A stretch of 64,000 nt of DNA, taken from Brevundimonas sp. EYE_349. Its GTDB lineage: Bacteria; Pseudomonadota; Alphaproteobacteria; Caulobacterales; Caulobacteraceae. The DNA lies in contig NZ_JAHXPB010000005.1 of assembly GCF_023147505.1 (NCBI RefSeq), positions 186,001 to 250,000 of the forward strand, in the 5' to 3' direction. The notes beneath the pieces were generated by a model. That model had not been told where the DNA came from. It was given only the letters and a program-made list of their open reading frames with translations, and made no database searches. Below, in pieces: positions 18,406 to 28,160 of the stretch (the stretch's first letter is position 1; each line of letters begins with the position of its first letter). A program made the position numbers and the translations under genes.

Positions 18406-19101
18406 TCAGCGGTCCGCCGGATAGGGCGTCGTCACCGCGCCGGAGATCATCCCGGGAATGGCCTCGCCCAGGCCCAGCAGGATGAACTGGATCGCAAGCG
18501 CACACAGGATCAGGCCCAGCACCTTGACCACGATGGCCATGCCCACCTCGCCCAGCAGGCGGCTGAGCGACCCTGTCAGGGCGAAACAAACGAAGGACAC
18601 GGCGCAGGCGGCCGCGATGGCGACCAGCGAGCCCATGGTCCCGGCATAGCCCAGCTTGGCCGCCTCGCCCGCCTGGATGATGACCGCCGAAATGGCGCCC
18701 GGCCCGATCATCAGCGGAATGGCGAAGGGCACGACCAGGCGCTGGAACCGGCGGCGGGCATAGCCGCGCACGTCCTTGGCGTCGCTCAGCGCATCCTTGT
18801 CGGCGAACATGGCCAGGAAATCGCCGCGCGCCATGTCCAGCCCCAGGAACAGCAGCAGAATCCCCCCCGCGATGCGGAAGGCGGCCAGGGAGATGCCGAA
18901 GAACTGCAGCAGGCCCAGACCCGTAAACAGGAAGAAGGCCAGAAAGACGGTGGCGAAGGCGCAGATCAGGGCCGAGACCGAAATCCGCTGACGCAGCGTG
19001 GCCCCCGCCGTGGCGGCGGCGAAGATCGGCAGGTTGCCGATGGGGTCCAACAGGGCGAACAGGGTCACGAACAGGTTGACACCCAAATCGACTGCGTTCA
19101 T
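18406..19101 (-). CDS. MarC-family integral membrane protein
   Basis: A 231-residue MarC/UPF0056 (NAAT) protein with about six transmembrane helices. The family motif FVTLFALLDPIGNLPIFAA lies near the N-terminus, and a middle segment FAIPLMIGPGAISAVIIQAGE is the conserved loop between the two halves of the fold. Some archaeal members transport neutral amino acids; E. coli MarC is no longer believed to cause antibiotic resistance. It is divergent from pyrF. Confidence 0.92.
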   Translation of the reverse strand: MNAVDLGVNLFVTLFALLDPIGNLPIFAAATAGATLRQRISVSALICAFATVFLAFFLFTGLGLLQFFGISLAAFRIAGGILLLFLGLDMARGDFLAMFADKDALSDAKDVRGYARRRFQRLVVPFAIPLMIGPGAISAVIIQAGEAAKLGYAGTMGSLVAIAAACAVSFVCFALTGSLSRLLGEVGMAIVVKVLGLILCALAIQFILLGLGEAIPGMISGAVTTPYPADR

Positions 19102-19187
19102 CGCCTGCCCTCGCCTTCAATCCGTCCACGCCGCTTGCCGACGCGCCCCTTGGTCGTCCGGCATAGCCGCTAAGCGCGAGTCCGTCG

Positions 19188-19907
19188 ATGACCCAGACCT
19201 CAGTTGCGGCCCCCGGCTCGCGGATCATCTGCGCCCTGGACGTCCCGACCACCGACGAGGCCGCCGCCCTGGTCGAGCGGATCGGCGATGCGGTCGGCTT
19301 CTACAAGATCGGGCTGCAGCTGTTCGCGGTGGGCGGCATGGACCTGGCGCGCCACCTGAAGGCCCAGGGACGCCAGGTGTTCCTGGACTGGAAACTGCAC
19401 GACATCGGCGCGACGGTGGAGAAGGCGACGGCCAATCTGGCCGGGGCCGGCTGCGATCTTCTAACCGTCCATGCGCGGCCCCAAGTGATGGCGGCGGCGC
19501 GGCGCGGCGCGGCCGGATCGACGCTGAAGGTGCTGGGCGTGACCGTCCTGACCAGTCTGACGGCCGAGGATCTGGCGGCGGACGACCACAGCCTGTCGCC
19601 GGGCGACCTGGTGGAGTTGCGCGTGCGCCAGGCGCTGGACGCCGGGATCGACGGCGTCGTCTCCAGCCCGCACGAGGCGGCGCGCGTCCGCGACCTGGCC
19701 ATCGCGGCGGGACGACCGGACTTTCTGATCGTGACGCCGGGCGTGCGGCCGGTCGGCGCGGCGCTGGACGATCAGGCGCGGGCGGCGACCCCGGCCAAGG
19801 CCCTGCAAGCCGGGGCGACCCATCTGGTGATCGGTCGGCCGATCACGGCCGCCGCCGATCCGCGCGCGGCGGCCCTGGCCATCGCCAACGAGATCGCCCC
19901 GATCTGA
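19188..19907 (+). CDS. pyrF: Orotidine 5'-phosphate decarboxylase
   Basis: Converts OMP to UMP, the last step of de novo pyrimidine synthesis. The 239-residue protein is a TIM barrel with the catalytic charged network D67-x-K69-x2-D72 in VFLDWKLHDIG, an N-terminal substrate-binding CALDVPT, and the C-terminal phosphate-binding THLVIGRPITAAADP. All key residues are present, and the size is normal for the bacterial class. It converges with the repeat-protein gene. Confidence 0.97.
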   Translation: MTQTSVAAPGSRIICALDVPTTDEAAALVERIGDAVGFYKIGLQLFAVGGMDLARHLKAQGRQVFLDWKLHDIGATVEKATANLAGAGCDLLTVHARPQVMAAARRGAAGSTLKVLGVTVLTSLTAEDLAADDHSLSPGDLVELRVRQALDAGIDGVVSSPHEAARVRDLAIAAGRPDFLIVTPGVRPVGAALDDQARAATPAKALQAGATHLVIGRPITAAADPRAAALAIANEIAPI

Positions 19908-19949
19908 GACAGACCGGGGCGACGACGACACTTCATTGTCGCCGGGCGG

Positions 19950-21092
19950 TCAGCCCCGCTCGCCCGGCTCCTGGGCGTAGCGGTGACGCGGCGGCGCGTG
20001 GGGCGCCGGCGCCTCTGGCGGCGGCAGGTCGCCGTAATAGCTGGGCGGGGGAGGTGGCGGCGGGGGCGCTGCGTTCACTTCCGGCGGCGCCACATAGACC
20101 TGGGCCGGGGCGACGTTGACCGGCGCCGACTGTACATAGACGGGCGACTGATCGACATAGACCGGACCGCCGACCTCCACCTGGGCGGGGGCGACATTGA
20201 CCTGGGCTGGAGCGACCTGGACCCGTTGCGGACCGATGTTGACGGGGGCGGCCTGGGCGTAGATCGGCGCCTGATCCACATAGACGGGCGGTCCGACCTC
20301 GACCTGGGCCGGGGCCAGGTTGACCTGGGCCGGGGCCACCTGCACGCGCTGGGGCCCGATATTGACCGGAGGCGCCTGAACATAGATGGGCGGCTGTTCG
20401 ATATAGGTGGGCGGACCCATCTCGACCTGGGCGGGGGCGATGTTTACCTGGGAAGGGGCGACATAGATACGCTGCGGCGCGACCTGGACCGGCGGGGCCT
20501 GCACATAGACCGGCGGCTGCTCGACGTAACGCTGCTCGTAGCGCTGTTCATAGCGAACCGGCGGGCGCACGGGCGGGCGGCAGTTGCAGTCGACCGGACG
20601 GCCTGGATACGGGCGCCAGCCGATATAGTCGCGACCGAAGCCATAGACCGGATAGCCGACTGGCGCGCTGACGGGCGGGCGACCGACCAGCACCGGGGCC
20701 GAAGTCACATAACCGCCGCCATAGCCGCCGCCGTAATAGCCGTCCGAATAGCCGCCGCCCCCCACATAGGTCGTGCCCCCGCCGACATAGCCGCGCTGGA
20801 AGGTGGACGAGCTGGAGTAGGAGCGGGCGTTGATGGCCGAATAGGCGGTCGCGCCGGCATAGGCCCCGGAGTTGGCGTAGGCGTTGGAATAGGCGTTGGC
20901 CCCGCCATTCACGTTCACATTGACGTTGTGATTGGCGTTGTAGTTGCCGCCGCCGTAATGGCCGCCGCCGCCACATCCGCCGCCGCAGCCGCCCGGCATT
21001 CCGCCGTGGCCGCCGGGACCTCCGGCTAGGGCGGGCGCTGCGGAGAGCAGCAGAGCCGCCGACGCGGCGGTGATCATCGACTGTATCGTCAC
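19950..21092 (-). CDS. Secreted Pro/Val/Gln-rich repeat protein
   Basis: A 380-residue protein of unknown function. A Sec signal peptide (MTIQSMITAASAALLLSAAPALA) is followed by a Gly/Asn-rich segment with a few cysteines, a Ser/Tyr/Gly-rich stretch, and then nearly four 41-residue repeats dominated by VYV, APAQV and GP units, ending in a poly-proline tract and a charged tail. The GTG at 21092 is preferred because AGGAG lies eight bases upstream; no ATG fits. The low-complexity beta-strand/proline pattern suggests a surface or envelope structural protein. A perfect TTAA-N7-TTAA CtrA-type site lies 53 bases upstream, so expression may be tied to the cell cycle. Confidence 0.8.
   Translation of the reverse strand: MTIQSMITAASAALLLSAAPALAGGPGGHGGMPGGCGGGCGGGGHYGGGNYNANHNVNVNVNGGANAYSNAYANSGAYAGATAYSAINARSYSSSSTFQRGYVGGGTTYVGGGGYSDGYYGGGYGGGYVTSAPVLVGRPPVSAPVGYPVYGFGRDYIGWRPYPGRPVDCNCRPPVRPPVRYEQRYEQRYVEQPPVYVQAPPVQVAPQRIYVAPSQVNIAPAQVEMGPPTYIEQPPIYVQAPPVNIGPQRVQVAPAQVNLAPAQVEVGPPVYVDQAPIYAQAAPVNIGPQRVQVAPAQVNVAPAQVEVGGPVYVDQSPVYVQSAPVNVAPAQVYVAPPEVNAAPPPPPPPPSYYGDLPPPEAPAPHAPPRHRYAQEPGERG
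20070..20516 (-). repeat. 123-bp tandem repeats encoding 41-residue units
   Basis: Inside the secreted protein gene, units run (minus strand) 20516-20394, 20393-20271, 20270-20148 and a degenerate partial 20147 to about 20070. Each complete unit encodes PP.YVQAPPVNIGPQ, then VQVAPAQVN.APAQVEVGPP and VYVDQ. Units two and three are most alike, and the first differs most. The exact in-frame length of 41 codons indicates expansion by unequal recombination. Confidence 0.85.
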
Positions 21093-21144
21093 GGGACAAG
21101 CTCCTCTGAGTTGTCCCCATTCTGGCAAAACCGGCGCCTGTTTC

Positions 21145-21159
21145 TTAAGCGAAGGTTAA
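21145..21159 (-). promoter_or_regulatory. CtrA-binding site, perfect TTAA-N7-TTAA
   Basis: TTAA (21145-21148), seven bases, TTAA (21156-21159) exactly matches the consensus of the caulobacterial cell-cycle master regulator CtrA. It lies 53 bases upstream of the GTG start of the repeat-protein gene and downstream of the stop of the SDHAF4-like gene, so the repeat-protein gene is the only likely target. Random occurrence in such GC-rich DNA is unlikely but possible. Confidence 0.6.
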
Positions 21160-21187
21160 CGCCGCCCTGGCCCCCATGATCGCCCTG

Positions 21188-21460
21188 TCAGAAATCCACA
21201 GCGATGCCCTTCTTCTCCCAATCGCCGAACCGGGTCGGCTCCGGCCCTCTCGGGCCGCCATGCTCGGGATCGGCCTGGACGCCCGCCGTCTGGGCTGTCT
21301 GCTGCTGCGCGCGGCGATCCGCCGCCTCCTGCAAGGCGCGACGGGCGGCCGCGCTCAACGGCCGCTCGGACGTGGCATGGGGCACGTCGGCGTTGAAGAC
21401 GGGGCCTGTCGGCGGCGTCTGGTCGTCGCCGTTCGGCGCGGGGGTGGGATGTTCGGTCAC
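21188..21460 (-). CDS. DUF1674 / SDHAF4-like succinate dehydrogenase assembly factor
   Basis: A 90-residue protein ending in GGPRGPEPTRFGDWEKKGIAVDF-type sequence (last about 23 residues), the DUF1674 signature shared with mitochondrial SDHAF4, a chaperone of flavinylated SdhA. The N-terminal part is Pro/Thr/Ala-rich and disordered. The start is GTG 21460, with AAGGGAG eight bases upstream. It is divergent from htpX. No sdh genes are in the window. Confidence 0.85.
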   Translation of the reverse strand: MTEHPTPAPNGDDQTPPTGPVFNADVPHATSERPLSAAARRALQEAADRRAQQQTAQTAGVQADPEHGGPRGPEPTRFGDWEKKGIAVDF

Positions 21461-21555
21461 AGGGCGGCTCCCTTGAGGCTTGGTGCGCCTTTCCTCAAAT
21501 AGACGATCAAACCCGTGACGCCAGACGCTGAGGCCGGATCGGGCCTGGAACCGCG

Positions 21556-22533
21556 ATGAACCATCTGAAGACCTTCGCCCTGCTCGCCGCGATGACCGCT
21601 CTGTTCATGGGCCTGGGGTATCTGATCGGCGGCGCGACGGGCATGGCCGTCGCCCTGCTGTTCGCTGGCGGGATGAATCTGTTCAGCTACTGGAACGCCG
21701 ACAAGATCGTGCTGAAGATGTACAAGGCCCAGCCGGTCGACGAGCAGCATCCCAATGCGGTCGTCCGCAACTATGTCGCCGATGTTCGCCAGATGGCTCG
21801 GGACGCGGGAATGCCCCAGCCCCAGATCGCCATCATCCCCAGCGACCAGCCGAACGCCTTCGCCACCGGCCGCAACCCTGAAAACGCCGCCGTCTGCGCC
21901 ACCACCGGCCTGCTCGACATGCTGACCCGCGAGGAGGTTCGCGGCGTGATGGCCCACGAACTGGCCCATGTGAAGAACCGCGACACCCTGACCATGACGG
22001 TGACGGCGACCATCGCGGGCGCCATCGCGGCCCTGGCCAACTTCGCCCTGTTCTTCGGCGGCAACGACCGCGAGCGTCCGGGTGGGATCATCGGCGCACT
22101 GGCCCTGATGCTGCTGGCCCCCATGGCGGCGGGTCTGGTCCAGATGGCCATCAGCCGCAGCCGTGAATATGAGGCCGACCGCGTCGGCGCCGAGATCGCG
22201 GGCGATCCCCAGGCCCTGGCCAGCGCCCTGCAGAAGATCGAGGCCTACGCCAAACGCATCCATAATCCCACGGCCGAGCGCAATCCGGCCTCGGGCCAGC
22301 TGTTCATCATCAATCCGCTGGCGGGACGCGGGGCGGACAATCTGTTCTCGACCCACCCGGCGACCGGCAACCGCGTGCGCGCCCTGATGGAGTTGGGCGC
22401 CAAGATGGGAATGCAGCCGCGCGCGACACAATCCGCGCCGGAACCGACCCAGCCCCGCCCTGCCGCGGGTTTCACCGCCAGCACGACCGGCGTGCCGACC
22501 ACGCCGCCCCCGTCCAGAGGTCCGTGGGGCTGA
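21556..22533 (+). CDS. htpX: Membrane zinc protease HtpX
   Basis: An M48-family inner-membrane protease for quality control of membrane proteins. The 325-residue protein has two N-terminal helices (about 5-40), the zinc motif [10 protein letters not shown] (about residues 137-146), two further helices (155-200) and the third-ligand segment [13 protein letters not shown]. The C-terminal tail is Pro/Thr-rich. It is a full-length match to alphaproteobacterial HtpX. Confidence 0.96.
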   Translation: MNHLKTFALLAAMTALFMGLGYLIGGATGMAVALLFAGGMNLFSYWNADKIVLKMYKAQPVDEQHPNAVVRNYVADVRQMARDAGMPQPQIAIIPSDQPNAFATGRNPENAAVCATTGLLDMLTREEVRGVMAHELAHVKNRDTLTMTVTATIAGAIAALANFALFFGGNDRERPGGIIGALALMLLAPMAAGLVQMAISRSREYEADRVGAEIAGDPQALASALQKIEAYAKRIHNPTAERNPASGQLFIINPLAGRGADNLFSTHPATGNRVRALMELGAKMGMQPRATQSAPEPTQPRPAAGFTASTTGVPTTPPPSRGPWG

Positions 22534-22650
22534 GGCGACGAAAACGATCCGCGTCCCGACCGGGGCGGTTCGCCACACCCTGTCGGATTTGCGTAAACCG
22601 GCGTCATCGCGTCAGATGCCGCCCATCTGAATCATGGGGCTGTTTGTTGA

Positions 22651-24255
22651 ATGTCGCGTCTGCTCGCCTTTGTCTCCGCCGCCGCTCTCCTGGCCACCCC
22701 TGTCATGGCCCAGTCCGTTGACCGGGTCGCCATCAACGGCATCATCGACCAGGGACTGAACCAAAGTCAGGTGATGCAGAACGCCGCCTATCTGACCGAC
22801 CGGATCGGCGGACGGATGACCAACTCGCCTCAGATGCGCGAGGCCGAGCAGTGGGCGCAACAGCAGTTCCGCAACTATGGCCTGTCCAACGTCCGGGCCG
22901 AGGGTTTCGAGTTCGGACGCGGCTGGTCCATCGTCCGCTCCAGCGCCCGGATGACGACGCCCCGCCCGCTGGACCTGCGCGCCATCCCGGTGGCCTGGAC
23001 GCCCAGCACCAACGGAACCATCAGCGCGGGCGTGATCGTCGCCCCCCTGTCCAAGGTCGAGGATTTCGACAAATGGCGCGGCAAGCTGTCGGGCAAGATC
23101 GTCATGATCTCCCTGCCCGGCACGGGGTCGGAACCGACTGAACCCGCATTCCGCCGCCTCAGCGCCGCCGACCTCGCCGACCGCAACACCTACGTCCAGC
23201 CGCAGTATTCGCCCGAGGCCATCCGCAAGTCGCTGGAGACCGCCGACTTCGCCTCGAAACTGGACGCCTTCCTGGTCGAACAGGGCGCCCTGGCCTGGGT
23301 CCGCATCTCCCAGCGTGACGGCGGCCTGCTGCACGGCACGGGCTACACCTATCAAATCGGCGCTACGCCGAAGCTGGCGGGGATGGAGCTAGCGGCCGAG
23401 GATTATCGCCGTCTGGCCCGCCTGGCCCTGACCGACACGCCGCCGACGCTGGAGCTGAACAGCGAGGTGCGTTTCCATGACGAGGACGTCAACGCCTACA
23501 ACATCCTGGCCGACATCCCCGGCACGGCGCGCGGCACGGAATACGTCATGGCCGGCGCCCACCTGGACAGCTGGGTCGCCTCGGACGGCGCGGTGGACAA
23601 TGCGGCGGGCAGCGCCGTGGTCATGGAAGCCGCGCGCATCCTGAAGACCCTGGGCGTCCAGCCCAAGCGCACCATCCGTTTCGCCCTGTGGAACGGCGAG
23701 GAGCAGGGCATCCTCGGCTCTCTGGCCTACGTCGATCAACATCTGGCGACGCGCGCGCCGTCAAACGATCCCGCCCTGGCCCATCTGCCGAACAACCGCA
23801 CCTGGCGCAGCCGCTGGCCGGTCCAGCCGCGCGCGGGCTATCGCGATCTGGTCGCCTATTTCAATCTCGACAACGGCTCGGGCAAGATCCGGGGCATCAA
23901 CGCCGAGGGCAATGTCGCCGCCGCCCCGATCTTCCAGGAATGGCTGGCCCCCTTCGCCAGCATGGGCGCCACCACGGTGTCCCTGCGTCCATCCGGCGGA
24001 ACCGACCACGTCTATATGCAGACGGTCGGCATTCCGGGATATCAGTTCATTCAGGACCCGCTCGACTATTCCAGCCGCCTGCACCACACCAGCATCGACA
24101 GCTATGACCACCTGAAGGCCGAGGACCTGCGTCAGGCGGCCATCATCCTGGCCAGCTTCCTGCTGAACGCCGCCAACCGCGACGCCCCCCTGCCCCGGAT
24201 GCCGCTGCCGACCGAGCCGACCCCGAGCGACCCGTTCGAATACCGGGCGGACTGA
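22651..24255 (+). CDS. Exported M28-family peptidase, carboxypeptidase Q-like
   Basis: A 534-residue secreted zinc peptidase with signal peptide MSRLLAFVSAAALLATPVMA. A PA-like domain (about 100-250) precedes the M28 domain, which has GAHLDSWV, DGAVDNAAGSAVVME, NGEEQGILGS, YFNLDNGSGK and SGGTDHVYMQ supplying the zinc ligands and catalytic glutamate. The overall layout resembles plasma glutamate carboxypeptidase (CPQ). It is not a close paralogue of the M28 enzyme at 13910. It is followed by a stem-loop. Confidence 0.92.
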   Translation: MSRLLAFVSAAALLATPVMAQSVDRVAINGIIDQGLNQSQVMQNAAYLTDRIGGRMTNSPQMREAEQWAQQQFRNYGLSNVRAEGFEFGRGWSIVRSSARMTTPRPLDLRAIPVAWTPSTNGTISAGVIVAPLSKVEDFDKWRGKLSGKIVMISLPGTGSEPTEPAFRRLSAADLADRNTYVQPQYSPEAIRKSLETADFASKLDAFLVEQGALAWVRISQRDGGLLHGTGYTYQIGATPKLAGMELAAEDYRRLARLALTDTPPTLELNSEVRFHDEDVNAYNILADIPGTARGTEYVMAGAHLDSWVASDGAVDNAAGSAVVMEAARILKTLGVQPKRTIRFALWNGEEQGILGSLAYVDQHLATRAPSNDPALAHLPNNRTWRSRWPVQPRAGYRDLVAYFNLDNGSGKIRGINAEGNVAAAPIFQEWLAPFASMGATTVSLRPSGGTDHVYMQTVGIPGYQFIQDPLDYSSRLHHTSIDSYDHLKAEDLRQAAIILASFLLNAANRDAPLPRMPLPTEPTPSDPFEYRAD

Positions 24256-24264
24256 AACGAAAAA

Positions 24265-24286
24265 GGGGCGAGGAAATCCTCGCCCC
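24265..24286 (-). terminator. Intrinsic terminator between convergent genes
   Basis: A perfect nine-base stem GGGGCGAGG (24265-24273) with CCTCGCCCC (24278-24286) and a four-base loop. On the minus strand the stem is followed by TTTTTCGTTT, giving a Rho-independent terminator for the thiolase gene. On the plus strand the run downstream is poor in T, so it would end the M28 gene less efficiently. Confidence 0.8.
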
Positions 24287-24303
24287 TCATCAATTAGAAG
24301 GCT

Positions 24304-25479
<1,176 letters not shown>

Positions 25480-25638
25480 GGGATTTCACTCTCTAGGGAA
25501 TAAAGATGCGTGGCCGTTTTGCCGCATCGCGGCGGCTTCGTCACCTGCGACGAGGCGCCCACCGGCTGATTCAGCGCTTCGTCACCCTGTCGGCGCATTG
25601 TGGCGGAACGATAAGCGCGATCTGGGATTGGATTGGCC

Positions 25639-26352
25639 ATGCTGCGCACGATCAAACGTCTTGTCGCCCACGTCTGCACGCCGGACGAGCTGGACATGAT
25701 CGACCATTATCCGACGCGGGCGGAAAAGCTGGCGGACCTGTGGGTCCATGTTGTCGGACTGATGCTGGCGGCGGTCGGCGGGATCATCCTGGCGGGCCTG
25801 GCGGGGGTCTACACCGGCATCGGCGGGGTGCTGGCCACCGCCATCTATGCGCTGTGTCTGGTGGGAATGCTGACGGCCTCCACCATCTACAACTGGACCA
25901 ACCCCTGCGCGGCGCGGCCGGTTCTGCGGCGGCTGGACGAGGCGGCCATCTTCCTGATGATCGCCGGCAGCTACACCCCCTTCACTACCCAGCGGTTCGA
26001 GGGGGTGTGGGCCGTGGGCTTCACCACCCTGATCTGGACCTTGGCCTTCATGGGCGCGGGCGTGAAGCTGTTTGCGCCACGCATCTCGGATCGGTTCTGG
26101 AGCGGGGTCTATGTCGTCTTCGGCTGGCTGGCGGTCGCCGCCCTGAAACCGATGGTCGAAACGGTTCATCCGATCGCCCTGGCCCTGCTTGTGATCGGCG
26201 GGCTGATCTACACCGCCGGGGTCTTCGTCTTCATCAGCCCCAAGGTCCGTTTCCGTCGCGCCATCTGGCATGGGTTCGTCGTGACCGGCGCCACCGTGCA
26301 TTGGGCGGCCGTCTTGGTCGGCGTCGTCCTGGCCCCGGCCTTGACGCACTGA
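25639..26352 (+). CDS. Hemolysin III family protein (PAQR-like, YqfA type)
   Basis: A 237-residue inner-membrane protein with seven predicted helices. It has the HlyIII/PAQR hallmarks: EKLADLWVHVVG at the first conserved block, a middle AIFLMIAGSYTPFT and a C-terminal IWHGFVVTGATVHWAAV with histidines that bind metal in PAQR proteins. The name hemolysin is historical; a lipid-related hydrolase role is suspected. ATG 25639 is preferred over the TTG two codons upstream. Confidence 0.88.
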   Translation: MLRTIKRLVAHVCTPDELDMIDHYPTRAEKLADLWVHVVGLMLAAVGGIILAGLAGVYTGIGGVLATAIYALCLVGMLTASTIYNWTNPCAARPVLRRLDEAAIFLMIAGSYTPFTTQRFEGVWAVGFTTLIWTLAFMGAGVKLFAPRISDRFWSGVYVVFGWLAVAALKPMVETVHPIALALLVIGGLIYTAGVFVFISPKVRFRRAIWHGFVVTGATVHWAAVLVGVVLAPALTH

Positions 26353-26418
26353 GAAAACGCTCAGCATCCGGCGCATCGTCGCCCCCTCTGGCGCTTGAGC
26401 GCGCAAGGGGGGATAGTG

Positions 26419-27078
26419 ATGCGTTGCAACATCGCGAGAACAAGCGTGGCTGACGAAAAAACCAAGGGTGGAAACAAGGATGCGACCGAGACGGTCGTGA
26501 TCAAGAAGTATGCGAACCGACGCCTCTACAACACGCGAACCAGCGCCTATGTGACGCTGGAAGACCTGGCGACCATGGTCCGCGAGGGTGTCGAATTCGT
26601 CGTCTACGACGCCAAGACCAACGACGACCTGACGCGCCAGATCCTGACCCAGATCATCTTCGAGGAGGAAAGCCGGGGCGAGGCCCTGCTGCCGGTCCAG
26701 TTCCTGCGTCAGCTGATCGGCTTCTACGGCGGCCAGATGCAGGGGGTTCTGCCCTCCTATCTGGAGATGTCGCTGGCCAATTTCGGCAAGCAGCAGGAAC
26801 AGTTCGCCAGCCAGATGAGCCGCGCCTTTGGAACCGGCGCGGGCGCCAGCTTGATGGAGGACGCGGCCCGCGCCAACATCGCCATGTTCGAACGCGCCAT
26901 GCAGATGTTCCCCGGTTTCGGCTACGCCCGCGCCGAACCCACCGCCGAAACGCGCGCTGAACAGACCGCTTCACCAGAGCCGGCCGCGAGCGCGCCTGAC
27001 GCCCTGGACGAAATGCGCCGCCAGATGGACGAGATGCGACGCCAGATCGACAAGCTGGCCAGCGCCAAGCCCAAATGA
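26419..27078 (+). CDS. phaR: Polyhydroxyalkanoate synthesis repressor PhaR
   Basis: A 219-residue DNA-binding regulator that represses phasin and PHA genes and senses the polymer. The N-terminal PHB/PHA accumulation DNA-binding domain is VVIKKYANRRLYNTRTSAYV (about residues 25-45) and continues through TLEDLATMVREG. The following PHB_acc region contains LLPVQFLRQLIGFYG. The C-terminal part is Ala/Glu-rich with a heptad-like MRRQMDEMRRQIDKL end. AGGGGGG six bases before supports ATG 26419; a GTG 27 bases further in is an alternative. It overlaps the next gene by four bases. Confidence 0.93.
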   Translation: MRCNIARTSVADEKTKGGNKDATETVVIKKYANRRLYNTRTSAYVTLEDLATMVREGVEFVVYDAKTNDDLTRQILTQIIFEEESRGEALLPVQFLRQLIGFYGGQMQGVLPSYLEMSLANFGKQQEQFASQMSRAFGTGAGASLMEDAARANIAMFERAMQMFPGFGYARAEPTAETRAEQTASPEPAASAPDALDEMRRQMDEMRRQIDKLASAKPK

Positions 27079-27431
27079 CCGACCGTATCGGCGCTGTCGG
27101 CGGGCCCGAGCGCATCGAGCGGCGCGAGGGCGAACGGCGCGAGCGCGAGCGGCGCGCCAACCCGCCCTCGCGCGATCTGGTGGCCCTGGATGCGCCCGAA
27201 CTCCAGGCCAAGACGCAGGACCGCCCGGCAAGAGCTGCCGTGCAACCGGCCGCCGAACCCGGCGCGGCCGCCTTCGTCGCCCAGCAGATGGGCCAGAGCG
27301 GCCAGAAGCGCGGCCTGCGCGGCGGCCCGCCCGTGCTGGACGCGGCCCGCTCCGCCTATCTCGGAACTGAATATTCCGGCGCGGCCGAGCGCCGCCCGAC
27401 CACGGGCAGGACGACCAAGACCGACATCTGA
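27075..27431 (+). CDS. Conserved small hypothetical protein coupled to phaR
   Basis: A 118-residue protein of unknown function. An Arg/Glu-rich first third (RIERREGERRERERRA) is probably helical or disordered; the C-terminal block LDAARSAYLGTEYSGAAERR resembles a short conserved ending I have seen in alphaproteobacterial hypothetical proteins, but no named family is recognised. The ATGA overlap with phaR (27075-27078) implies translational coupling and perhaps a functional link to PHA granules or to phaR control. Confidence 0.6.
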   Translation: MTDRIGAVGGPERIERREGERRERERRANPPSRDLVALDAPELQAKTQDRPARAAVQPAAEPGAAAFVAQQMGQSGQKRGLRGGPPVLDAARSAYLGTEYSGAAERRPTTGRTTKTDI

Positions 27432-27626
27432 CCAGGCGGCACGGGGTTTGCTGGAGGCGCCGTCACACGCCTCACGTCGGACCCGATCATGCCCGCCGCC
27501 TTCAGCCTCGCCGCAAAATTCTTCGACGTCGCCGTCGTGGCCCTGATCTTCTCGGCCTTTTCCTAGGCACACGCGCCTTCGGCCGTCGGCCTTCGTGAGG
27601 TCGCCGGGCCCCACGTGCCGGAGAGG

Positions 27627-28052
27627 TCACGCCCCGCCGAAGTCGAAATCTTTGCGTGAGGCGATGATGGTGACGATGAAGCCGGCCAGCACGTCCAGCA
27701 GGATCATCGTCACGATCAGGAAGAAGGTCGAGGTGGCGAAACCCGGCAAAAGCAGGAACTCGATCAGCACGCCGATGAACAGGATCATCGACAGGGCGTG
27801 ATTGATGATGGCCACCCGCTGGCTTGACGTCGACTTCAGCAGTTCGAAGAACAGAAGGATCAACCCCAGGAACAGGATCAGATCGCCCGAACCGATGGTC
27901 CATTGCGCGCCGGACGTCATGGTGACGGCGAACAGCGGATCGCGCAGCAGCACGTCGGCCTGCGCCACGCCCGCGTCGCCAGAGCCGCCGAACAGCACCA
28001 CGATATTGTAGAGGACCACCGGGATCAGCAGCAGCGGAATGGCGATCAACAT
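27627..28052 (-). CDS. Small four-helix membrane protein, unknown function
   Basis: A 141-residue polytopic protein with helices near residues 2-22, 55-70, 80-103 and 105-130. The sequence between the first two helices (GGSGDAGVAQADVLLRDPLFAV) is likely periplasmic. AGAGGA six bases upstream supports ATG 28052; the open frame further upstream is not hydrophobic and lacks a ribosome site. I do not recognise a family. The neighbours, a phaR pair and HMG-CoA lyase, give no clear function. Confidence 0.75.
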   Translation of the reverse strand: MLIAIPLLLIPVVLYNIVVLFGGSGDAGVAQADVLLRDPLFAVTMTSGAQWTIGSGDLILFLGLILLFFELLKSTSSQRVAIINHALSMILFIGVLIEFLLLPGFATSTFFLIVTMILLDVLAGFIVTIIASRKDFDFGGA

Positions 28053-28160
28053 GGTCGGTCCTCTACGCGACCCGCCCCCCGGGCTCTTCGCGTCCATTCC
28101 TTATGAATAGCCCCGTTTGCGACACGCCGCCACAGGGCCGCCGCGGTCCCGTCGTCCCAA

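Noticed and set aside
19918-19943. GGCGAC...GTCGCC stem between pyrF and the repeat-protein gene.
   Set aside because: Only six base pairs with a 14-base loop and no T-run, so not convincing as a terminator.
27489-27566. A 25-codon hydrophobic reading frame (ATG to TAG) after the phaR partner.
   Set aside because: No ribosome-binding site precedes it, and it is too short to judge without conservation.
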